The notes: generated from the sequence alone by a model not told the origin. DNA of 31,472 nucleotides from Candidatus Pelagibacterales bacterium (GCA_002732015.1 PCCU01000027.1:11875-43346), one strand, 5' to 3'; shown: positions 16,156 to 25,464, numbered from the stretch's first letter. Translations and numbers: made by a program.

Positions 16156-17952
16156 TTAGTCATCTAGTTTAATAGCGGCTAGGAAAGCTTCCTGAGGAAT
16201 GTTTACATTACCCACCTGTTTCATTTTTTTCTTGCCCGCTTTTTGTTTTTCTAATAACTTCCTTTTTCTTGTAACATCGCCTCCATAACACTTTGCAATT
16301 ACATCTTTTCTTAAAGAACTTAATGTTTCTCTGGCTATTACTTTAGAACCTATTGAAGCTTGAATTGCAATTTTAAAAAGCTGCTTTGGAATACTTTCTT
16401 TTAGTTTATTACAAATAACTCTGCCCCTGGCTGTTGCCTTATCAACATGAGTAATAAATGACAAACCTTCCACTATTTCACCGTTTACCAATATACTAAC
16501 TTTTTGCAGGTTTCCACTTTTGTATTCATGAACTTCATAATCAAAACTTCCATAGCCTTTACTAATAGACTTTAACCTATCATGAAAGTCAAAAATAACT
16601 TCATTTAAAGGTAAATAATACTCTAATAATACTCGGTTACCTGTAAAATTAATTTCTTTTTGAACTCCTCTTTTTTCTGTGCATAACTGTATTATTGGAC
16701 CAATATAATGCTCAGGACAAAAAATGCTTGCTTTTATCCAAGGCTCTTTAATTTCTTTTATTTTAGTTTGCAGAGGCCACTCAGCTGGATTGTGAATAGA
16801 TTCTTCAATTTCATCAGTGCGTATAATTTTATATATCACACTAGGGGGAGTAACTATCAAATCTAAGTTAAACTCTCTTTTTAATCTTTCTTGAATTATT
16901 TCCAAATGAAGTAAACCTAAAAAACCACACCTAAACCCTAAACCTAGAGCAGCACTAGACTCACTCTCATAAGTAAAAGAGCTATCATTTAACTTCAGTT
17001 TTCCCAAGGAAGTTTTTAAAGTATCATATTCATTGGCATCTAAAGGATATAGACCACAAAATACTACAGGTACACTTGGTTTAAAGCCAGGAAGTGGTTT
17101 CAATTTGTTAGGATTTCTACTTTCTACAATAGTATCACCTACCCAAGCCTGAGAGGTCTCTTTGATATTTGCAGTTATAAAACCCACTTCTCCAGCTTTT
17201 AAAATATCAACTTCTACAGGTTTTGGGGTAAAAACTCCTACTTTTTCTATTATATATTCTGTATCAGAAATTAGTAGTTTGATTTTCATATTTTTTTTTA
17301 AAAAACCACTTTTAACTCTTATTAAAACCATAACCCCTAAATAAGAGTCATACCATGAGTCTACCAACAATGCTTTGAGTGGCTCCGCATCTGTGCCTTT
17401 AGGATAAGGACATTTAAAAATAATTTTTTCCAATAATTCCTTTATTCCGTATCCTGTCTTAGCTGAAACAGCTATTGTATCATCTGTTTCAATTCCTATT
17501 AATTCGCTAATTTGTTTTTTAACTTTTTCAACATCTGAGGAAGGTAAATCTACCTTATTTAAAACAGGAATAATTTCAAGGTTTGCTTCTATAGCAAGCC
17601 AGGCATTAGCTAATGTTTGAGCTTCAACTCCTTGGGTAGCATCAACTATCAATAAAGCTCCTTCACATGCTGCCATAGATCTAGAAACTTCATAACTAAA
17701 GTCTACATGCCCTGGAGTATCTATTAGATTTAATATGTACTTATTTTCTTTCTCTTTATGCTCTAATCTCACGGTTTGTGCTTTAATTGTTATTCCTCTC
17801 TCTCTTTCAATTTCCATTGAATCTAATATTTGCTCTTTCATTTCTCTTTTTGAAAGCCCTTCACAAAACTCTATTAATCTGTCTGCCAATGTAGATTTTC
17901 CATGGTCAATGTGGGCTATAATTGCAAAGTTTCTTATAAAAGTATCAGTCAA
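16156..17952 (-). CDS. lepA: Elongation factor 4 (LepA), ribosome-associated GTPase
   Basis: A full-length 598-residue LepA. The GTPase motifs are AHIDHGKST (13-21), RGITI (52-56), DTPGH (78-82) and NKVD (132-135). Further on are the conserved GFRCGFLGLLHLEI and YGSFDYE segments. The LepA-specific C-terminal domain ends in GDVTRKRKLLEKQKAGKKKMK and IPQEAFLA. It acts on the ribosome in 30S biogenesis or back-translocation. It is odd here: it sits in the middle of a sugar-nucleotide and glycosyltransferase run, 2 bases upstream of the WbpB-like gene and 21 bases after an asnB-like gene, without a visible promoter or terminator of its own. Confidence 0.97.
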   Translation of the reverse strand: MTDTFIRNFAIIAHIDHGKSTLADRLIEFCEGLSKREMKEQILDSMEIERERGITIKAQTVRLEHKEKENKYILNLIDTPGHVDFSYEVSRSMAACEGALLIVDATQGVEAQTLANAWLAIEANLEIIPVLNKVDLPSSDVEKVKKQISELIGIETDDTIAVSAKTGYGIKELLEKIIFKCPYPKGTDAEPLKALLVDSWYDSYLGVMVLIRVKSGFLKKNMKIKLLISDTEYIIEKVGVFTPKPVEVDILKAGEVGFITANIKETSQAWVGDTIVESRNPNKLKPLPGFKPSVPVVFCGLYPLDANEYDTLKTSLGKLKLNDSSFTYESESSAALGLGFRCGFLGLLHLEIIQERLKREFNLDLIVTPPSVIYKIIRTDEIEESIHNPAEWPLQTKIKEIKEPWIKASIFCPEHYIGPIIQLCTEKRGVQKEINFTGNRVLLEYYLPLNEVIFDFHDRLKSISKGYGSFDYEVHEYKSGNLQKVSILVNGEIVEGLSFITHVDKATARGRVICNKLKESIPKQLFKIAIQASIGSKVIARETLSSLRKDVIAKCYGGDVTRKRKLLEKQKAGKKKMKQVGNVNIPQEAFLAAIKLDD

Positions 17953-17973
17953 TATTATTCTCGAAAAATAGGT

Positions 17974-19863
17974 TTAAACAGCATTATGATCTCGCCATGC
18001 CTTAAACATTATTAGTGTCCACAATTTGTAAGTCAATTTTTTTTCTCCTTTTAAAAAAGATTGAAAGAAAAATTTAAGCTTATCATTTTTAACAATATCG
18101 TCACTTTTTTCAATTATTTCATACGCCCAATCTTTGAGCGGTCCCTTAAGCCATAAATCCAAGGGTGGCTCGAAACCTTGTTTTTTTCTTGCATAGATTT
18201 TACTAGAAAATTTTTTTGACAAAATATCACGAAGTATAAGTTTGTCATAGTTTTTTTTGTAGATATATTTGTCGGGCAAACTCCATACAAATCTTGCGAG
18301 ACAAGGATCAAGATATGGGTTTCTTACCTCTAAGCTATTGGCCATTGAGGCTCTATCAACTTTAACTAATAAATTGCTTGGAAGGTATGTTATTAGATCT
18401 CTGAACATTACATACCTGTAATCTGATATGCTAGTTTCTTGATAATTAAATACCTTATTGAAATTACTATTAGAGATATTATCCCTATGATACATACCTT
18501 CATCAGGTCTCCACCTTGATAACTCATCATTATACAAGCTTTCGATACATCCATGACTTAACTTTCTTATTTTTTTTCCTAATGACTTTATAAACCTGTA
18601 CTTGCTATCACTTAAAAAATAAGGAAAACATTTAATATTTTTTTGTATAAATTTAGGAGATTTCTTTAAATTAATCCATAATTTTGAAATATTTTTATAC
18701 CTAGGATAGCCTCCGAATAACTCATCTGCACCATCTCCTGAAATGGCTACTTTAATTTTTTTTCTTGCAAAGCGAGCCAACAAGAAGGTAGGGATTTGCG
18801 AAGGATCAGAAAAAGGTTCATCAAAGAACCTCACAACATCAGGAATTATATTAATACAATCATTATTATTTAATATTTTCTCATTGTGATTAGTTTTTAG
18901 ATTCCTTGAAATTTCGCAAGCATATTTTGACTCATTTTTACTTTCATCTTCAAATCCTATAGAAAAAGTATCTATATCAATTCCTTGTTCTTTTAACGAA
19001 AGAACTAGGTTTGAACTATCAATACCTCCAGACAAAAATGCACCTACTGGAACATCTGATGCTAATCTAGTCTTGGTTGCATTTTTAATTTTACAAATTA
19101 TTTCTTCTTTAGCGCTATCATATGTTCCTTTAAAGGGATTTTCTCTCATTTTTAAAAATTCTAAATATGTATTCCAATATTCAGTGACCTGTATTTTTTT
19201 ATTAAAGTCATATTTGAGAATTGTTCCAGGACTTAGCTTTTTTGTATTATCTAAAATACTTAAGGGATCGGGAACATACCCATACCTTAAGTATTCGCAA
19301 GAATTATTGTAGTTAATTTTTTTCTGGAAATACTTTGATGCCATCAAAGCTTTTAAATCAGAACTAAAAAAAAAATTATTTTTTTTGTCTTTCCCATAGT
19401 AAATAGGCTTTTCTCCAAATTTGTCCCTAGCTAGCCAAAGAGCCTTCTCTTTAAAGTTGTACGCCGCCATTGCAAACATTCCATCCATCATTGAAATAGC
19501 TTTTACAAAACCATAGTTAGAAATACTCTCTAAAACTACTTCTGTGTCAGAAGAAGTTTTCCAAAGAATACCTTTATCAGATAAAGTTTTTTTTAACTGT
19601 AAATAATTATAAATTTCTCCATTAAAAACTATGATCCAATCCATGCTTTTAGAAATCATAGGTTGCTTGGCATTAATTGATAAATCAAGGATGCTTAGTC
19701 TCTGGAAAGCTAGCCCTAATTTATTTTCTTTATCTGTATAAATCCCATTATCATCAGGTCCTCTATGATAAATTAACCTAGATATATTAGAAAGGTCCTC
19801 AGTTGCATAGTCTTCATTTTCCCAAACTTTATCACTCAGAAGATATCCAGCAAATCCACACAT
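17974..19863 (-). CDS. asnB: Glutamine-dependent asparagine synthetase-like amidotransferase (copy 2)
   Basis: A 629-residue AsnB-family enzyme with Cys2 (MCGFAG), RGPDD (34-38), VFNGEIYN (79-86), SSDTEV (104-109), the PP-loop LSGGIDSS (277-284) and ISGDGADELFGGY. All catalytic elements are intact. It lies between a GT2 gene (1-base gap) and lepA. It differs throughout from copy 1 in insertions and in the synthetase domain, so the two copies likely have distinct acceptors. Plausible roles are asparagine synthesis or amidation of a uronic acid in the surface glycan. An AGAGAG sequence upstream of the ATG may serve as ribosome-binding site; copy 1 has a similar one. Confidence 0.86.
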   Translation of the reverse strand: MCGFAGYLLSDKVWENEDYATEDLSNISRLIYHRGPDDNGIYTDKENKLGLAFQRLSILDLSINAKQPMISKSMDWIIVFNGEIYNYLQLKKTLSDKGILWKTSSDTEVVLESISNYGFVKAISMMDGMFAMAAYNFKEKALWLARDKFGEKPIYYGKDKKNNFFFSSDLKALMASKYFQKKINYNNSCEYLRYGYVPDPLSILDNTKKLSPGTILKYDFNKKIQVTEYWNTYLEFLKMRENPFKGTYDSAKEEIICKIKNATKTRLASDVPVGAFLSGGIDSSNLVLSLKEQGIDIDTFSIGFEDESKNESKYACEISRNLKTNHNEKILNNNDCINIIPDVVRFFDEPFSDPSQIPTFLLARFARKKIKVAISGDGADELFGGYPRYKNISKLWINLKKSPKFIQKNIKCFPYFLSDSKYRFIKSLGKKIRKLSHGCIESLYNDELSRWRPDEGMYHRDNISNSNFNKVFNYQETSISDYRYVMFRDLITYLPSNLLVKVDRASMANSLEVRNPYLDPCLARFVWSLPDKYIYKKNYDKLILRDILSKKFSSKIYARKKQGFEPPLDLWLKGPLKDWAYEIIEKSDDIVKNDKLKFFFQSFLKGEKKLTYKLWTLIMFKAWRDHNAV

Positions 19864-19864
19864 C

Positions 19865-20860
19865 TTAATACTCTCTAAATTGCACTTTATAAGTCAATTT
19901 TTTCTCAAACCCTGTGCGCCAATTTTTTTTTCTGATATAATTTTTTTTAGTAAAAACTCCTAAACTACTATACATTAAACTAATATAGTTTTTGGGAAAG
20001 TAAAATTTTGAAATTATATATTTAAAAAAATGCCAAGAAATAAAGCTCTTGTTCAAAGATTTATTATAATTATGTGCTCTTGATAAAGCTCTTTTAAAAG
20101 CTAACTTTTTTAAACTTTTATTGACATTTTGATTTTCTTCACAAAATTTAATTAATGCTAAAATTGACTCATACCTACTTCTTCTGATTTGTGCAGACAA
20201 GCTTTCGGATGTTTGTTTTATTGGCATGCTAGCTACTGTTTCCTTTAAAAAAACTCCTTTTCCTGAGGCAAATAATCTCAAAAATAATATTTGATCTGGA
20301 GAAACAAAACTTTCTTCACATCCACCAGACATGAAAAATCTTTTTACTGACAAAAGAATACAACTTGAATTTGCAGGGCAATTTCTAATAAATTTAGCTA
20401 ACCCTTCATTTTTATTTTGTAATACGTAATTAACACTGTTCGCTTGCTTAAAAACTTTTGTTTTTTCATGAATTAGGCCATAAACAAATTCTTCTTTTTT
20501 TTGTTTAGCTAAGCGTAACATTTTAGCTGTAGACTTATATTCTATAATATCATCACCATCTAAAAGCCTTACCCAGTAACCTTTTGCCATTAACATAGCC
20601 TCATTAGTTGAGTATGAGGCTCCCATATTGGCTCTTTTGATAACCTTTACTCTGCCAGGAAGTTTAGACTTAATTATTGTAAGCGTTAACACACAATGAT
20701 CAGTTGATCCATCGTCTATAAAAATATACTCTCTTTTATGAGAGCCTCCTTCTTTTGCTAGAGCATTGATTACAGATGAAATATAAATTTTTTTATTATA
20801 TAAAGTAATGATATAAGTAACAAAATTTTTATTTTTTTCCTTTATATTAAATTTTTCTAT
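19865..20860 (-). CDS. Glycosyltransferase family 2 (GT-A), probable non-standard start codon
   Basis: A GT2 enzyme with FVTYIITLYNKK as first strand, FIDDGSTD (DDGS at 49-52 in my numbering), the RANMGASYSTNEAM helix and the metal-binding DGDD at 101-104. The first in-frame ATG/GTG/TTG going inward is a GTG at 20692, which would delete the first strand and DDGS. The frame stays open to a stop at 20879-20881 and encodes the missing part. GAGGA at 20868-20872 lies seven bases before an ATA at 20860, my best start (331 residues). ATA at 20863 or 20845 are alternatives, as is a sequencing error. Most of the C-terminal third is basic and lacks clear motifs. It leads the minus-strand run. Confidence 0.75.
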   Translation of the reverse strand: MEKFNIKEKNKNFVTYIITLYNKKIYISSVINALAKEGGSHKREYIFIDDGSTDHCVLTLTIIKSKLPGRVKVIKRANMGASYSTNEAMLMAKGYWVRLLDGDDIIEYKSTAKMLRLAKQKKEEFVYGLIHEKTKVFKQANSVNYVLQNKNEGLAKFIRNCPANSSCILLSVKRFFMSGGCEESFVSPDQILFLRLFASGKGVFLKETVASMPIKQTSESLSAQIRRSRYESILALIKFCEENQNVNKSLKKLAFKRALSRAHNYNKSLNKSFISWHFFKYIISKFYFPKNYISLMYSSLGVFTKKNYIRKKNWRTGFEKKLTYKVQFREY

Positions 20861-20881
20861 TATATTTTCCTCAAAATATTA

Positions 20882-20944
20882 TGCTTATTAATAATGATAA
20901 AAAATATATAACTAAAAAACAAAGTTTTTTTAAAAACAATTAAC
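20882..20944. promoter_or_regulatory. Divergent intergenic region, GT2 / trkH
   Basis: This 63-base region separates the minus-strand run from trkH and must hold promoters for at least trkH and probably the polysaccharide genes. It is almost pure A+T. TATATA at 20905-20910 could be a -10 box for trkH, with no convincing -35. No Shine-Dalgarno precedes the trkH ATG. I see no operator-like repeat. Confidence 0.35.
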
Positions 20945-22390
20945 ATGATTAACTTAAAAATAATTTTTTTTATTTTAGGAGTGCTGATATCAGTTCTCAG
21001 TATTAGCATGATTTTACCATTAACTTTAGACTTTTTTTTCTATAATAGGTTAGCAGTTTTTTTTCCTAGTTTTTTAATTTCTTCTTTTATAGGGTTATGT
21101 TTGATATTAGCATTTAGAAGTAATGATAAAAAAATTAGTGTTAATGATACCATAATAATCACCGTTCTCTCTCTACCAGTATTATGTTTTTTTGCTAGCC
21201 TTCCATTTTTTTTAGATAAAAATATAACAAAGTTCTCCGAAGCTTTTTTTGAAGCTACCTCTGGTTTAACTACTACAGGAGCTAGTATATATAACAACGT
21301 TGAAAATCTCTCTAAAGGGTTATTAACTTGGAGAGCTATATTACAATGGCTAGGAGGAATAGGAATAATAATTTTCGCAATAGCTATTCTTCCAATTTTA
21401 AATATAGGAGGCATGCAACTATTTACTCAAGATTGGAAAGAAAAAGATTTTGACCTTCATCATAGATCAAAGGAGTTAGCGAAATTAGTTGGAAGTATAT
21501 ATTTATTATTTACTGTAATAATCTATTTATTTTTATGGATGCTTGGAATGCCTGCCTTTGAATCCTTTTGCCATGCCTTAACAACAGTAGCAACAGGGGG
21601 TTTTTCTACTAACAACAACTCTATTGCACATTATAATAATACTTTGATAGAGTTAACTATAGTATCAGGAATGATAATTGCCAGTTTGCCTTTCACTTTA
21701 TATCTATCTTCATTACATAAAGGGTTAAAAGCTTTTAAGGACTCACAAGTAATTGTTTTTTTATTATTAGTTTGTGTATTTACTTTATCTTTAACTATTT
21801 GGAATTATTTCGTAAATAATATAGCTTTTTTTACCTCGCTGAGATTAGCCTTATTTAATGGTGTTTCTGTTATGACAGGTACAGGATACACTACAGCTAA
21901 CTTTTCTAGCTGGGGGTCTTTTTCTACTTCATTATTTTTAATTATGATGTTGATAGGTGGCTGCACTGGATCGACTACTGGAGGAATAAAAGTATTTAGA
22001 ATACAGATTCTATTTTTGATAATTATGAAAGAGTTAAAAAAAGTTAATTCTCCAAGAGCAATTTTTTCTTCTAATTACAAAAATCAACTCATTAATGATG
22101 AGATTATAAATTCAGTAATGGTCATTATTATTTTCTTTATAGTTGGAATTTTTTTTATATCTACAATATTTTTTTTACATGGATATGACTTTATAACTAG
22201 TATATCAGCGGCGATAACATCTGTTTCAGTAGTAGGACCAGGGCTTGGCAGTATAATAGGGCCTGCAGAAAACTTCAGCAGCCTTCCAGCTAATCTGAAA
22301 ATAACTTTATCTGTTGCAATGATTATGGGTAGATTAGAATTTATTGCTTTCTTTGTTTTACTTCTGCCCAGCTTTTGGAAGCAAAAATAA
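20945..22390 (+). CDS. trkH: Trk-type potassium uptake transporter, membrane subunit
   Basis: A 481-residue membrane protein, close to E. coli TrkH in length (483). The four selectivity-filter loops of the SKT superfamily can be found: TTTGAS (109-114), ATGGF (216-220), TGTGY (311-315) and VGPGL (430-434). The intramembrane loop after TM of the third repeat is GGCTGSTTGGIKVFR, and MGRLE (461-465) near the C-terminus is the usual ending motif. It takes up K+ and needs the NAD/ATP-binding TrkA subunit, which is not in this window. The gene overlaps the convergent RND gene by 50 bases. Confidence 0.95.
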   Translation: MINLKIIFFILGVLISVLSISMILPLTLDFFFYNRLAVFFPSFLISSFIGLCLILAFRSNDKKISVNDTIIITVLSLPVLCFFASLPFFLDKNITKFSEAFFEATSGLTTTGASIYNNVENLSKGLLTWRAILQWLGGIGIIIFAIAILPILNIGGMQLFTQDWKEKDFDLHHRSKELAKLVGSIYLLFTVIIYLFLWMLGMPAFESFCHALTTVATGGFSTNNNSIAHYNNTLIELTIVSGMIIASLPFTLYLSSLHKGLKAFKDSQVIVFLLLVCVFTLSLTIWNYFVNNIAFFTSLRLALFNGVSVMTGTGYTTANFSSWGSFSTSLFLIMMLIGGCTGSTTGGIKVFRIQILFLIIMKELKKVNSPRAIFSSNYKNQLINDEIINSVMVIIIFFIVGIFFISTIFFLHGYDFITSISAAITSVSVVGPGLGSIIGPAENFSSLPANLKITLSVAMIMGRLEFIAFFVLLLPSFWKQK

Positions 22391-25300
22391 GATGCTTAAT
22401 CTCAGAACCTATGAAAATGAGAGAAGGAATCAAAATCAAAACTAAAAAGGTAGATGATAATAATCCAAATACAATAGTGATAGCCATGGGTTTTAAAAAT
22501 TGAGCTTGCAAACTTTTTTCAAATAATAACGGAGTGAGACCTCCTATTGTAGTTAGCGAAGTTAATAATACTGCTCTTAGCCTCTCTTGAGAGCCTTGAA
22601 TTACTGACTCAAAAATTTCTTTACCGTTATTAATTTTTTCATATATTGTTGAAACTAAAATTATAGAATCATTGACTACAATACCGCCTAAACCAAGTAT
22701 AGCTACCAAAGATAGTATCGTCACATCAAAGCCAGTAACCCAATGTCCTAATATTACACCAATAAGTATAAAAGGAATAATTGCCATAATACATATTGGT
22801 AATAAATAAGATTGAAATATAAATGCAAGGATTACAAAAATTACTCCTAAAGCCAAAAATGCTCCTCTTTTCATATCTCCAAAAGTTTCCGCTTGCTCTT
22901 CTGATCTACCAGCTAATTTCCATTGTAGGTTATAATTGTCCTGTATTTGGGAAAGAACTTTCTTTTTAAAATTTTTAAAGAAGTAATCTGGGTTCAATAT
23001 ATCTTCATTAATTTCTGCAGTAATAGAAATTTCTCTAAATCCATTCCTTCTTTTTATTACAGAAAAGTCCTGCTTTTTAGAAATACTAACAATTTCTCCT
23101 AATGGAACAAGAATTCCTTTTGGAGATTTTATTAAGAAAGAGTTCATTGTATCCATGCTAATAGTTTTAGGGTCAGTTCTAATAATAAGTTCTATTTCTT
23201 CTTGTCCTCTAAAAAAGTTAGAAATAATGACTCCATCAAAGTTTTCTCTAATTTTTTTGGAAACATATCTGGTATCAAATCCCAAGCTTTTTCCTTTTTC
23301 TGTAACTAAAAAAGAAACCTCTCTTTTCCCAACTGGCAAATTATCTTTCACATCGCTTACACCTTCATACAAAAGTAAATTTTCTTTGATAAATTCAGAT
23401 GCCTCTTTCATTTTTTCTAAACTGGTGCTTTTGGCTATTAATCTTATATCAATATCTAAGCCTGGTGGCCCTCCCTTTCTCTCTTTAATAGTTAAGTTTC
23501 TTAATCCTTCTTCAGGTGCTATAGACTTTTTCCAATCTTCAATTAATTCTGATGTTCTGATATTTCTATTTTCAGAGGGCTCTAATTCTATAATCATTCC
23601 CCCTATGTGTTCCCCTTCATCCTTAGTAGAGTCTCTACTTCCCCAGATTGGTTTACCAATAGTGGCGTATATATTTCTAACAATTTTTTCATTGTCAATT
23701 TCTTTCAGAGAACGTTCTAGATCATTTGAAAATTTTATGGTTTGATTTTTTAAACTTCCAGGAAAAAAATCATAATTTACTAGGATTATATTACTTTCTG
23801 GAGATGGAAAGAAATAAAATTTAACTGCACCACTTTTTAAAAGAAATACAGAAAAAATCAGAAAGGATATTGCCAAAGAAAGTGTAGTGTATCTAAATTC
23901 AATTGATTTTTTTAGAATGCCGTGGAAGTAAGTTCTATTGAAATAAGTTAAATAGGAATTCAGATTTAAAAACTTCCTTTCAATTCTAATTTTATTATTT
24001 GAAAGAGCGTGATTTAAGTGACCAGGCAAAACGAAAAAACATTCAAATAAACTTGCCAATATTACACTTATAACTACAAGAGGAATTGCCTCTATTACTT
24101 GTCCTATGACACCTGATATTAAAAACACAGGAGCAAAGCCTGCTACTGTAGTTAAAGAAGCGGCAGTTACAGGACCAAGCATTTTAGTTACACCAAGAAA
24201 GGAAGCAGTATATGAGTTATTAGTTCTTTCATATTGGTAATCAATATGCTCAGCAACTACTATAGAGTCATCAACAATAATTCCTAGCATCATAATTAAA
24301 GCAAATAGGCTTATCATATTAATAGATTGTCCACTTACTAGCATAATTGCTAAAGTTACGGATAAAGCCGCAGGAATCCCTAATGCAACCCAAATTGCAA
24401 CTTTAAATCTTAAAAATAAAAATAATATAATTAAAACTAGCATTAGACCACCTGCTCCGTTTTTAAGTAATAAGTTAATTCTATCTCTTATCAACTGGGA
24501 GGATAGATCATATATTTCTATTTTAATATCTTCATCGGTATTTGTATTATAATCTAAGATTGATTTTTCCAAGGCCTTAGTGGCTTTTAATGTATCAGTC
24601 CCTAATGATCTATAAACTCTTAATGTTAGAGCTGGCTTAGAATTACTCAAACCATAATTTTCTGTTTCTTTTGAAGATTCATAAACTTCTGCTAAATCTT
24701 GCACCATTATATCCTGTTTTGTGTAAGATGAATTCAATATTATTTTTTTTATTTTGCTTATGGTGTCATTTGTTCCAGAAGTTCTAAGTTGTACTGATTT
24801 ATCATCCCTAAAGACACCTGAAGGCATACTTTTAAGACTAGTAAATATCTCTGTATTAATATCATTTATATCTAGTTTATTAGAAAACATTGCCACAGGA
24901 TCAACGTCTATATAAATTGCTTGTTTCCTTAACCCATCGATGTCTACTTTGTCTAAGCCTTTATCTAATAACTTCTGCTTAATATCTCTTGATATTGCTT
25001 TTAATTGTGACTCTGGAACTTCTCCAGACAATAAAACCAACCCTATTTGTTCATAGGGTATAATAACTTTACTCTCTGGTTTTTTTGAGTCCTCAGGCAA
25101 ATTATTTACTGCTTTGATTGATCTATCTACATCTATTAAAGCTTTTTGCATATCTGCGCCGCTTCTAAACTCCAAAAGAATATTCGCGTTACTTTCTTTA
25201 GCAGTAGATTTTGTATTTTTAACTTTATCTATGTATCTTACTTTTTCTTCTATGGGTTTGATAATCGACTCTTCTATATCTTTTGGACTAGCACCTGGCC

Positions 25301-25457
25301 ACTCTACATTTATATTAATGTAATCAATAGAATAATTAGGAAAAAACTGTGTATTTAAAACTTTAGATGCATAAAGACCTAAAATTATCATCAATACAAG
25401 AAAAAGATTAGCAGCTGTTTTGTGCTCTAATAGTCTATGAAAAAAACCTTTCTGCAT
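22341..25457 (-). CDS. RND-family efflux transporter, inner-membrane pump subunit
   Basis: A 1038-residue protein, full length for the AcrB/HAE group. It begins with a cytoplasmic stretch and TM1, followed by 'VEWPGASPKDIEESI', a hallmark of the first porter domain. TM4 carries LGIIVDDSIVVAEH with the proton-relay pair D396/D397. TM10 reads GLGGIVVNDSIIL, with N929 where AcrB has the essential K940, as in several HAE sub-branches. It expels substrates from periplasm or inner membrane by proton antiport. It works with the adaptor encoded 7 bases upstream. No TolC-like outer-membrane channel gene is present. Substrate is unknown. Confidence 0.92.
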   Translation of the reverse strand: MQKGFFHRLLEHKTAANLFLVLMIILGLYASKVLNTQFFPNYSIDYININVEWPGASPKDIEESIIKPIEEKVRYIDKVKNTKSTAKESNANILLEFRSGADMQKALIDVDRSIKAVNNLPEDSKKPESKVIIPYEQIGLVLLSGEVPESQLKAISRDIKQKLLDKGLDKVDIDGLRKQAIYIDVDPVAMFSNKLDINDINTEIFTSLKSMPSGVFRDDKSVQLRTSGTNDTISKIKKIILNSSYTKQDIMVQDLAEVYESSKETENYGLSNSKPALTLRVYRSLGTDTLKATKALEKSILDYNTNTDEDIKIEIYDLSSQLIRDRINLLLKNGAGGLMLVLIILFLFLRFKVAIWVALGIPAALSVTLAIMLVSGQSINMISLFALIMMLGIIVDDSIVVAEHIDYQYERTNNSYTASFLGVTKMLGPVTAASLTTVAGFAPVFLISGVIGQVIEAIPLVVISVILASLFECFFVLPGHLNHALSNNKIRIERKFLNLNSYLTYFNRTYFHGILKKSIEFRYTTLSLAISFLIFSVFLLKSGAVKFYFFPSPESNIILVNYDFFPGSLKNQTIKFSNDLERSLKEIDNEKIVRNIYATIGKPIWGSRDSTKDEGEHIGGMIIELEPSENRNIRTSELIEDWKKSIAPEEGLRNLTIKERKGGPPGLDIDIRLIAKSTSLEKMKEASEFIKENLLLYEGVSDVKDNLPVGKREVSFLVTEKGKSLGFDTRYVSKKIRENFDGVIISNFFRGQEEIELIIRTDPKTISMDTMNSFLIKSPKGILVPLGEIVSISKKQDFSVIKRRNGFREISITAEINEDILNPDYFFKNFKKKVLSQIQDNYNLQWKLAGRSEEQAETFGDMKRGAFLALGVIFVILAFIFQSYLLPICIMAIIPFILIGVILGHWVTGFDVTILSLVAILGLGGIVVNDSIILVSTIYEKINNGKEIFESVIQGSQERLRAVLLTSLTTIGGLTPLLFEKSLQAQFLKPMAITIVFGLLSSTFLVLILIPSLIFIGSEIKHLIFASKSWAEVKQRKQ

Positions 25458-25464
25458 ATTTCAA

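Noticed and set aside
18114..18311. Small minus-strand open frame inside asnB copy 2 in another frame
   Set aside because: It overlaps a conserved AsnB region on the same strand and has no ribosome-binding site or recognisable domain.
9459..20860. Polysaccharide region as recently transferred foreign DNA
   Set aside because: Base composition and codon use look the same as in the flanking core genes, and there are no insertion sequences or integrases at its edges. Function suggests variability, but the sequence gives no sign of recent transfer.
21040..21414. 124-codon minus-strand open frame inside trkH
   Set aside because: trkH is certain on the plus strand with all four filter motifs. The antisense product is K/I/P-rich with no motif.
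23155..23745. 196-codon open frame on the plus strand inside the RND pump gene
   Set aside because: It is fully antisense to a strongly recognisable RND coding sequence, has low-complexity S/L/F-rich translation and no family motif. Long antisense frames are expected opposite AT-rich membrane-protein genes.
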